Shown here piece by piece: positions 58,264 through 64,000 of a stretch of DNA of 64,000 nt. The stretch is from an uncultured Flavobacteriales bacterium (GTDB lineage: Bacteria; Bacteroidota; Bacteroidia; Flavobacteriales_D; Sanyastnellaceae), in NCBI GenBank assembly GCA_905478795.1, contig CAJQJX010000066.1, positions 1 through 64,000 on the forward strand, given 5' to 3'. A program made the translations under genes and the position numbers. Position 1 is the first letter of the stretch. Every line of letters begins with the position of its first letter. A model generated the notes under the pieces. It had not been told where the DNA came from. It did no database searches and saw nothing but the letters and a program-made list of their open reading frames with translations.

Positions 58264-59286
58264 ATGGCCGGCCCTACGGAAAACAACGTCGCTTGGATCA
58301 TGCGAAAACCCAGAAGTTTGGGGAATTTCAGCATTGAGACTTCGTACCGCACCATGCACAGTGCGTGGCCTTCGGAGCACCCCAAGCCAGACATCCAGGT
58401 CGCCAGCCGATTTACTGTAGGATTGGTCAACCGATGGAACATCTGGCGGGAAGTCCGGTCCTTGAGACACAGCGTCATCCACATCACCGGCGACATCCAC
58501 TTTACCGCCATTCGACTGAACCACCGAAGGGCCATATTGACCGTCCACGACTTGGGCCTGTTAGACGAAGGTGGACGCATAAAACGCTGGCTCAAAAAGA
58601 AGTTTTGGCTGGATTTACCATTGAAGTCGTGTGACCGACTGGTGGCCGTTTCCAACCGCACCAAAGAGGACATCCTCAGCCGCACCTCCTTTCCTGCCGA
58701 CCGCATCACGGTCATTCCGAGCGTGATCTCCCCAACCTATCGGCGGCGAGAAAAACTCCCAGAAAACGACCTCCCGCGCATCCTGCATATTGGATTGGCC
58801 GACAACAAGAACCTCGACCGACATGCGGCTGCATTGTCGGGACTCCGCGTTCACCTGCGCATTATTGGAGAGCCCTCAGCACAACAGCACACCATGCTGC
58901 GCCAGCTAAAAGTGGACTACAGCACCGCTTCCAAATTGACCGAATCGGAACTTCAAAATGAATATGCGTCATCCGACGCCCTGCTCTTCTGCTCCACCCT
59001 TGAAGGCTTTGGCATGCCCATCATCGAAGCCCAAACCATTGGACTTCCAGTGATCACCAGTGCTATTGCCCCCATGGACGACACCGCAGGAGAAGGTGCA
59101 TTGCTCGTGGACCCCACGGATATCAGTGCCATTAGAGGCGCAGCAATGACCCTATTAAACCGTCCTGAGGAACGGGATGAACTGATTGAAAAGGGACACC
59201 GCAATGCAGAACGGTTTTCTGCGGTGACCGCTGCCCGTCGCCACGCAGAGCTGTACGCAGAACTCAACGCTACGCAGCATAAGTGA
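58264..59286 (+). CDS. Glycosyltransferase, GT4/group 1 family
   Basis: A 340-aa GT-B-fold glycosyltransferase. The N-terminal half holds RAILTVHDLGLL and CDRLVAVSNRTKEDIL, the typical acceptor-side segment. The C-terminal half has the nucleotide-sugar signature SSDALLFCSTLEGFGMPIIE with the E-(7)-E motif, then GLPVITS and AGEGALLVDP. No signal peptide is present; it probably works at the cytoplasmic membrane face in polysaccharide or lipid glycosylation. The donor and acceptor cannot be read. The ATG at 58264 is supported by the upstream box; an alternative start is at 58300. It is a lone gene, not in a visible glycan cluster. Confidence 0.88.
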   Translation: MAGPTENNVAWIMRKPRSLGNFSIETSYRTMHSAWPSEHPKPDIQVASRFTVGLVNRWNIWREVRSLRHSVIHITGDIHFTAIRLNHRRAILTVHDLGLLDEGGRIKRWLKKKFWLDLPLKSCDRLVAVSNRTKEDILSRTSFPADRITVIPSVISPTYRRREKLPENDLPRILHIGLADNKNLDRHAAALSGLRVHLRIIGEPSAQQHTMLRQLKVDYSTASKLTESELQNEYASSDALLFCSTLEGFGMPIIEAQTIGLPVITSAIAPMDDTAGEGALLVDPTDISAIRGAAMTLLNRPEERDELIEKGHRNAERFSAVTAARRHAELYAELNATQHK

Positions 59287-59297
59287 GCCGCTTCACC

Positions 59298-59314
59298 GGG
59301 TGAATCGGTCACCC
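59298..59314. terminator. Possible hairpin between convergent genes
   Basis: GGGTGA - ATCGG - TCACCC, a perfect 6-bp inverted repeat 12 bp after the glycosyltransferase stop and before the convergent TlpA-like gene. No T-run. Confidence 0.3.
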
Positions 59315-59335
59315 TGCCAAGCACTTCAGAACCGC

Positions 59336-60838
59336 TTACAAGCGGGACTGCAAATACCGCTGAATCTCAAACCAACGTTCGGGCTTCAACACAATCTTGC
59401 CTTGGTTGTCCAGCAAGAAATACGTGGGTGTCTGTGTGATCTTGTAATCGTCTGTAATGGGCGCGTCCCAACCCTTGAGTTGGCTGACATTTGACCAAGG
59501 GATCTGGTTGTCGGCGATGGCCTTGGTCCAAGCCGCCTTTTGCTGATCTACAGAAATACCGATGACACCGAAGCCCTTTGGGTTCAGGTCATTGTACATC
59601 GGCACGAGGTTGGGGATTTCCTGCTCACACTTATGGCACCAACTGGCCCAAAACATCACCAAGGTGTACTTGTTCTTTGCCACCTCCTCTGACAAGTCTA
59701 CCGTCTTGCCGTTGACGTCGGAAATCCGGAAACTGGGGGGCGTATTGCCCACGCGGAGGTTGATGATGCCTTGTGCTCGCTGGCGAATGACGTCAGAGAG
59801 ATTGGCCCCGCAGTCCTCATCGAAGATGTAATTGTCGAGGATGTACTGACAAATGGTCTCCTTTCCCGTGTTGTAGAAACCGTCAAGCATATTGTACAGC
59901 ACAAACTCAAGGACGATTGGATTCTCCTCACAACTCGCCTTGACCAAGTCAATGCAGCTCAAAAAACCAGAGTCCTTGCCCCCACTAAACGTCCGCATCA
60001 TGGATTGGATGCGGTCCGGAAGGGCCATGGAACGGATAAGGCTGTTGTCACTGACATCGAGGTCACTCAGGAATGTTCCCTTATCACCGATGAAGCGCGG
60101 TTGTTTCCACGTCAGGAATTTGGCGAGGTACGTTCCGGGGTAGTCACGGATGAACTTGTGTTGGGTCTGGGCGAGCTCGTCTTCCTTGAGCTTGACTTTG
60201 CGCTTGGTCTCCTCCTCTTGGCCCTTACCCTGCTTATAAAGCTGTCGAACCTGATTCTTGTTGGCCCCTTCGGCACCGCGGTATGCGAACCAGCCCTGGT
60301 TTTCTTGACTGTCCGTTCCACCGCTGATGAGGCGCGCATTTTGGAAGTCGATTTTGAGCACGGGCTCATCGGGATTCATGATGATCTCCCCCGTCTTCTT
60401 CGTGGGCTCGAAACCGAGTCCGTAAAACCCGCGGCCCACTTCCACTGAGCCAAAGTCGAACTTGCCATTCACCAAAGTCACAGAATCGATGGCGGCCACG
60501 TTGCGGCCCTCAGTTTCCAAGAGGTACAGCTTGCCTGTTCGGTTTTGAATGCTCCCTGAGAACTGGACCTTGCCCACCTTGTCTCCGCGGTTCTTGTCAT
60601 CGATGCCGTTCAGGAAATTCGGGTTCTCTCGCCCACCACCAGAAACCTGCTGTTCAGCGCCTTCGGAGACTGCAGCAGCTTCTGCTGTCGCATTCTTTTG
60701 AACCTGTGCCGTCAAGGCAGCGGTAGGGTCAACATTTCGGGTGGCTTTTCCAGCAGGCGCATTGTCTGCACAGGCAGTGAAAAAGAGAAGAGAAAGACTG
60801 AGCGAAATCCACATGACTTTAGGGGTCTGCATTTGCAT
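59336..60838 (-). CDS. TlpA-like thioredoxin-fold lipoprotein
   Basis: A 500-aa protein with a lipobox LFFTACAD, so probably an envelope lipoprotein. The N-terminal half contains a DUF4369-like beta domain (residues about 65-160: QNRTGKLYLLE ... FDFGSVEVGRGFYGLGFEP). The middle is helical and charged. The C-terminal part (about 350-500) is a TlpA/AhpC-type redoxin domain with FWASWCHKCEQEIPNL (CxxC active site) and GVIGISVDQQKAAW. Such Bacteroidota proteins are thought to act in periplasmic thiol reduction. The start at 60838 is preferred over a far upstream TTG because the signal sequence begins here; an alternative ATG is at 60832. Convergent with the glycosyltransferase. Confidence 0.85.
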   Translation of the reverse strand: MQMQTPKVMWISLSLSLLFFTACADNAPAGKATRNVDPTAALTAQVQKNATAEAAAVSEGAEQQVSGGGRENPNFLNGIDDKNRGDKVGKVQFSGSIQNRTGKLYLLETEGRNVAAIDSVTLVNGKFDFGSVEVGRGFYGLGFEPTKKTGEIIMNPDEPVLKIDFQNARLISGGTDSQENQGWFAYRGAEGANKNQVRQLYKQGKGQEEETKRKVKLKEDELAQTQHKFIRDYPGTYLAKFLTWKQPRFIGDKGTFLSDLDVSDNSLIRSMALPDRIQSMMRTFSGGKDSGFLSCIDLVKASCEENPIVLEFVLYNMLDGFYNTGKETICQYILDNYIFDEDCGANLSDVIRQRAQGIINLRVGNTPPSFRISDVNGKTVDLSEEVAKNKYTLVMFWASWCHKCEQEIPNLVPMYNDLNPKGFGVIGISVDQQKAAWTKAIADNQIPWSNVSQLKGWDAPITDDYKITQTPTYFLLDNQGKIVLKPERWFEIQRYLQSRL

Positions 60839-60841
60839 GCC

Positions 60842-60849
60842 TAAAAATA
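60842..60849 (-). promoter_or_regulatory. -7-like box (TATTTTTA) 3 nt before ATG
   Basis: On the minus strand, ending 3 nt before the ATG at 60838. It favours a start at 60838 or the second ATG at 60832. Confidence 0.35.
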
Positions 60850-60949
60850 ATGCCGAGCAGCACCAGCAAACAAGTCCAAAAGCACCGACACCAACGAAAG
60901 AAAGTGAATTACACGAGTCTCCACCCACCACTGCCTCCCCCGAATGGCG

Positions 60950-60956
60950 TAATTTG
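60950..60956 (+). promoter_or_regulatory. -7-like box (TAATTTG) 5 nt before ATG
   Basis: A TAnnTTG-type box followed by 5 nt and the ATG at 60962. Confidence 0.35.
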
Positions 60957-60961
60957 GTGTG

Positions 60962-61549
60962 ATGGACCGCCAGACTGCCTTGCTCGTTCTGCAGCTTCCC
61001 GAAGCGCCAACGCCAGAAGAAATTCACGAGGCGTTTGAAGCCCACGTCTTTGGGCTGCGTGACTTCCTGTTTCGCCAAACGGTCATTCCTCAAGTATTTC
61101 GCGCCAAAGTGGACCGGTTGCTCACGGCATCTGAAGTTGGCGAAACGCTGGGTGTCGAACTGCCGTGCAACGACAGCAATCTCCCAGAAATGCTGCCTTT
61201 AGAAGGCACAGCAGACCAGGTTGTTCGCCTCCATGCAGCCAACGTTGGCCGTCTTCGGACCGCCATGGCCGCCACACTGGACCCCAACTGCCTGACCCGT
61301 TTCGGCGAGTACCTGGTCCGCATCCAACAGCAGTATGTCGCGTGGATCACGGAATGGGCCATGGAACGGTCCTTTGATGAAACGCACCACCGCCCTATGC
61401 GGGATGAATGGGCCGCCGATGCCCTCGCCGATGCCTTAGAGAATGAGCGCAAAGGGCAACCATTGGATGCCAAAACGGCGGAGCGGTTGTCAGAGGAATT
61501 GCTTCGGTTGAGGACATTGGACAGTGCGTCCATTCCCCTCCCCGCCTGA
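60962..61549 (+). CDS. Hypothetical cytosolic helical protein
   Basis: A 195-aa protein without a signal peptide or membrane helix, rich in Ala, Glu and Leu and predicted mostly helical. The first 30 residues (ALLVLQLPEAPTPEEIHEAF) resemble helix I/II of a J-domain, but the HPD motif is missing, so a DnaJ function is not supported. The C-terminal third is charged (RLSEELLRLRTLD). The ATG at 60962 is preferred to the adjacent GTG at 60959 because of the upstream box. It sits between the TlpA-like gene and ppx, and its tail abuts the ppx tail. No family recognised. Confidence 0.7.
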   Translation: MDRQTALLVLQLPEAPTPEEIHEAFEAHVFGLRDFLFRQTVIPQVFRAKVDRLLTASEVGETLGVELPCNDSNLPEMLPLEGTADQVVRLHAANVGRLRTAMAATLDPNCLTRFGEYLVRIQQQYVAWITEWAMERSFDETHHRPMRDEWAADALADALENERKGQPLDAKTAERLSEELLRLRTLDSASIPLPA

Positions 61550-61556
61550 TTCAGGC
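61544..61556. other. Palindrome across two convergent stop codons
   Basis: GCCTGA - T - TCAGGC. The TGA stop of the hypothetical gene and the TGA stop of ppx (TCA on the plus strand) are mirror images one base apart. It may form a small hairpin in both transcripts; the 1-nt loop makes this weak. Confidence 0.4.
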
Positions 61557-62438
61557 ACCATCCAATTGAGCATACAAGCTCAGAATGATGCCATCGGCCA
61601 GTCCCACTTTGGGCACCAAAATGCCTTCAGCGCCGACCATTTTCATGGCATCCAAGTAAATCCGGCCCGCCGGCACCACCACATCGGCACGGTCTGGCTT
61701 CAGCTGAAAGCGGGTCATCCGCTCCTCGTAACTGCACCGATCCAAAACTTCGACCAATGAAGCCAACCGGTCGAATGGCAGCACCTCTCCGCTCAAACCG
61801 CCGCCCAATTTGAACAATCGGTTGATGTTGCCCCCCGCCCCAATGGCCATTGGGGCTTTTAGACCGCGATCGGCAATCAATCTGGAGCACCAATCGGTGA
61901 CTTCTGGCCAGACACTGGCATCCACCTGACCTTTCAAAAGGCGCACCGCCCCAATTTTAAAACTGCGGCCTTCAATACGCGTGCCTTGGCGGATCAACGT
62001 CAACTCGGTGGAGCCCCCGCCCACATCGATGTAGATGTAGTCTCGGTTACGGTCCAACAGGCTCACCTCGAAGTTGGAGAAGATCAAATCTGCCTCGGTC
62101 TTGCCGTCAATCAGCTCCACTTGTATTCCCGTCGATTCTGCCAGCCGCTTTGCGATCGCCTTTCCGTTCGTCGCCTCCCTCATCGCACTGGTCGCGCAAG
62201 CTCGAAAATCGCGCACTTGCATGGACTTCATAAGCAGGTCAAACCCTTTCAGTGCCTCGCCCAAACGGCCCTCCTTTTCTGCACTGATTTCGCCCGAACC
62301 AAATACATCTTCACCCAAGCGAATCGGCACGCGGGTATGCGCCACCTTGCTCACCTTCAGGCTGCCCGGCCGGCCTTTGATTTCCTTCACAATCAAACGG
62401 ACAGCATTGGACCCTATGTCAATGGCCGCCAACCTCAT
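61551..62438 (-). CDS. ppx: Ppx/GppA-family phosphatase (exopolyphosphatase)
   Basis: A 295-aa protein of the Ppx/GppA family in its short two-domain form. It has the ASKHA phosphate-binding motifs AAIDIGSNAVRLIV near the N-terminus and YIDVGGGSTEL in the middle, plus TSAMREATNG between them. It hydrolyses polyphosphate or pppGpp terminal phosphates; the two activities cannot be separated by sequence alone. Its ATG overlaps the TGA stop of ppk (ATGA), so the polyphosphate-making and polyphosphate-degrading enzymes are translated from one mRNA. It lacks the C-terminal HD domain of the long Ppx form. Confidence 0.9.
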   Translation of the reverse strand: MRLAAIDIGSNAVRLIVKEIKGRPGSLKVSKVAHTRVPIRLGEDVFGSGEISAEKEGRLGEALKGFDLLMKSMQVRDFRACATSAMREATNGKAIAKRLAESTGIQVELIDGKTEADLIFSNFEVSLLDRNRDYIYIDVGGGSTELTLIRQGTRIEGRSFKIGAVRLLKGQVDASVWPEVTDWCSRLIADRGLKAPMAIGAGGNINRLFKLGGGLSGEVLPFDRLASLVEVLDRCSYEERMTRFQLKPDRADVVVPAGRIYLDAMKMVGAEGILVPKVGLADGIILSLYAQLDGA

Positions 62439-64000
62439 CCCTTGTCTTTGAGTTGGCGCTCGTAGAACGCATACAGGGCGCGGTGTGCTTCCATCGGGTC
62501 ATCGTCTTTCCCCACGGGCACGTAGCGGTTCTGCTGCTTTTTATCCAGTCTTCTCCGCTTCACATTGTCCCGGATTTGGCACTCAAGCATGGCAGAAACC
62601 TCGGCCTGCAAAGCAGCATCGTAAATGGGAACACTCACCTCGATCCTGCGGTCGAGGTTTCGGGTCATCCAATCCGCACTGGACAGATAGAATTCAGGCG
62701 TACCCCCGGCCCCAAAAGCGACTACGCGGGCATGCTCCAAAAACCGCCCCACCAAACTGTAAGCTTGAATGTGGTCGCTCAACCCCTTCACTCCAGCGCG
62801 CAGCGCACACGTTCCGCGCACGAGCAGCGTCACTTCGACGCCCGCTTGACTGGCCTCGTAAAGCTTGCGGATCATGCCGGCGTCGGTCAGGTTGTTGCAC
62901 TTGAGCACCATCCAAGCATTGCGGCCCTGCAAAGCTTCCTTGATTTCGCGGTCGATCATCTGACTGAACCGCCGCCGCGTGCTGTAAGGCGACACAATCA
63001 AATGTCGGTAGACACCACGCTGGTAGTTGTGCTCAAAGAACTGGAACAGCCGCTCCACCTCAGAGGCTATCCGCCGGTCCGCCGTCAGGAGCGAAAGGTC
63101 ACTGAAAACCCCAGAGGTAGATTCATTGAAATTGCCTGTCCCCACATGCGCATAATGCCGCAATACCCGCCCTTCCTTGCGGGTAATCAGCATGAGTTTG
63201 GAGTGTGTTTTGAGGCCGGCAACGCCAAAAATGACCTGAATCCCAACTTCCTGAAGTTCACGGGTGGCCTTGATGTTGTTGCGTTCGTCAAACCGCGCCT
63301 GCAGTTCAATCACCACCTGCACCTCTTTGCCATTCAAGGCAGCGCTGGTCAGCGCATTGATGATGTGTGAATTCCGAGCTACCCGATAGAGGTTGATGCG
63401 GATGGCCGTCACCTTAGGGTCAATCGCAGCTTCGCGCAGCAAGTCCACGAGCTGAGAAAAGGCGTGGTAGGGGTAGTGCAGCAGGATGTCGCGCTTGGCC
63501 ACCTGATCCAAAATGCTGCGCCGGTTGAGCAAATGGCGGTGCGGCAAGGGCTTCAACTTGCGGAAGACCAAGTTGGGGTGGTCCAAATCCGGAAAGTCCA
63601 TGAGGTCCCGGCGGTTGTGATATCGGCCTCCAGGAATGATGTTGGCCTGCTCTACCACACCCAGCTTCCGCACCAAGAACTTGAGCAAGTCCTCCGACAT
63701 TTCCCTGTCAAAGAGAAAACGGACATAGTCGCCGTGCTTGCGGCGCGCAATGCCCTTTTTCATCTTCTCTAACAGCGACTTCGAGAGGTCATCGTCCATG
63801 TCGATCTCGGCGTCACGCGTCACCTTGATGGCATATGCCCGAACAGAATCGGGTTGGAAGGTCGAAAAGAGCCTCGGCAATCCGACCCTGACGACATCGT
63901 CCAAAAACATGAGCCCCCGTCTACCCCCCTTTTCTGGCAGCACCAAGAAACGATCAAGGTGGTCAGGAAGCTCCAGCAGGGCGTATCGCGCACGCTTGGA
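62435..64000 (-). CDS. ppk1: Polyphosphate kinase 1 (5' end outside the window)
   Basis: The C-terminal 521 residues are present; the frame stays open to the right edge, where ARYALLELPDHLDRFLVLP matches the middle domain of Ppk1. The enzyme reversibly transfers phosphate from ATP to polyphosphate. Visible signatures are AIRINLYRVARNSHIINAL, LQARFDERNNI, the phosphohistidine motif YAHVGTGNFNES, LTADRRIASEVERLF, RGTCALRAGVKGLS and FLEHARVVAFGAG with the second conserved histidine. The NYxxxGVYRHLIVSPYSTRR segment is typical. It is followed by an overlapping ppx gene. Confidence 0.95.
   Translation of the reverse strand, partial: SKRARYALLELPDHLDRFLVLPEKGGRRGLMFLDDVVRVGLPRLFSTFQPDSVRAYAIKVTRDAEIDMDDDLSKSLLEKMKKGIARRKHGDYVRFLFDREMSEDLLKFLVRKLGVVEQANIIPGGRYHNRRDLMDFPDLDHPNLVFRKLKPLPHRHLLNRRSILDQVAKRDILLHYPYHAFSQLVDLLREAAIDPKVTAIRINLYRVARNSHIINALTSAALNGKEVQVVIELQARFDERNNIKATRELQEVGIQVIFGVAGLKTHSKLMLITRKEGRVLRHYAHVGTGNFNESTSGVFSDLSLLTADRRIASEVERLFQFFEHNYQRGVYRHLIVSPYSTRRRFSQMIDREIKEALQGRNAWMVLKCNNLTDAGMIRKLYEASQAGVEVTLLVRGTCALRAGVKGLSDHIQAYSLVGRFLEHARVVAFGAGGTPEFYLSSADWMTRNLDRRIEVSVPIYDAALQAEVSAMLECQIRDNVKRRRLDKKQQNRYVPVGKDDDPMEAHRALYAFYERQLKDKG

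Overview
The window looks like a chromosomal segment of a marine Bacteroidota bacterium, most likely order Flavobacteriales and close to the Cryomorphaceae-type lineages; this placement is inferred from gene content. Indicators are a type IX secretion (T9SS) C-terminal sorting domain, several secreted proteins carrying the Cys-rich GCxDPxACNY module, a FISUMP domain, absence of Shine-Dalgarno sequences, and TAnnTTTG-like -7 promoter boxes. No tRNA, rRNA, CRISPR, transposase or phage gene was seen.

Layout. 1-4.5 kb: the tail of a RecD/UvrD-type helicase, a 1031-aa secreted LamG/beta-helix/FISUMP protein, a membrane fatty acid hydroxylase (sterol desaturase) family protein and a small membrane protein. 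4.6-9.1 kb: a tight four-gene unit with overlapping ends (outer-membrane porin, small phosphate-binding-protein-like periplasmic protein, hybrid histidine kinase, Hpt protein), closed by a strong terminator. 9.2-11 kb: NADP-isocitrate dehydrogenase and nucleoside diphosphate kinase on the minus strand. 11.4-39.5 kb: one uninterrupted 28,089-bp gene for a 9362-residue secreted protein (roughly 1 MDa) built of cadherin-like, C-type-lectin-like, LamG-like and Cys-rich modules and ending in a T9SS sorting domain. It fills 44% of the window and is the outstanding object here. 39.6-45.1 kb: a 1.4-kaa Cys-rich repeat protein and a lipoprotein follow it on the same strand and may be surface partners.

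45-64 kb: mostly housekeeping genes. These are ornithine aminotransferase (with an unusual Cys cluster), a cysteine synthase/cystathionine beta-synthase-like enzyme, a LolC/E-type permease, a NamZ-type exo-muramidase, a lipoprotein, another Cys-rich secreted protein with a dockerin-like tail, and the minus-strand unit aconitase - two tandem outer-membrane barrels - PdeM-like phosphoesterase. Then come a MacB-type permease, a glycosyltransferase, a TlpA-like lipoprotein, an unknown protein, and the ppk-ppx polyphosphate pair running off the right edge.

A window-wide regulatory pattern stands out. About nine transcription-unit starts have a TAnnTTTG-like box ending only 3-6 nt before the start codon, which would give leaderless or near-leaderless mRNAs. 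Two consecutive outer-membrane genes also appear to start with TTG.
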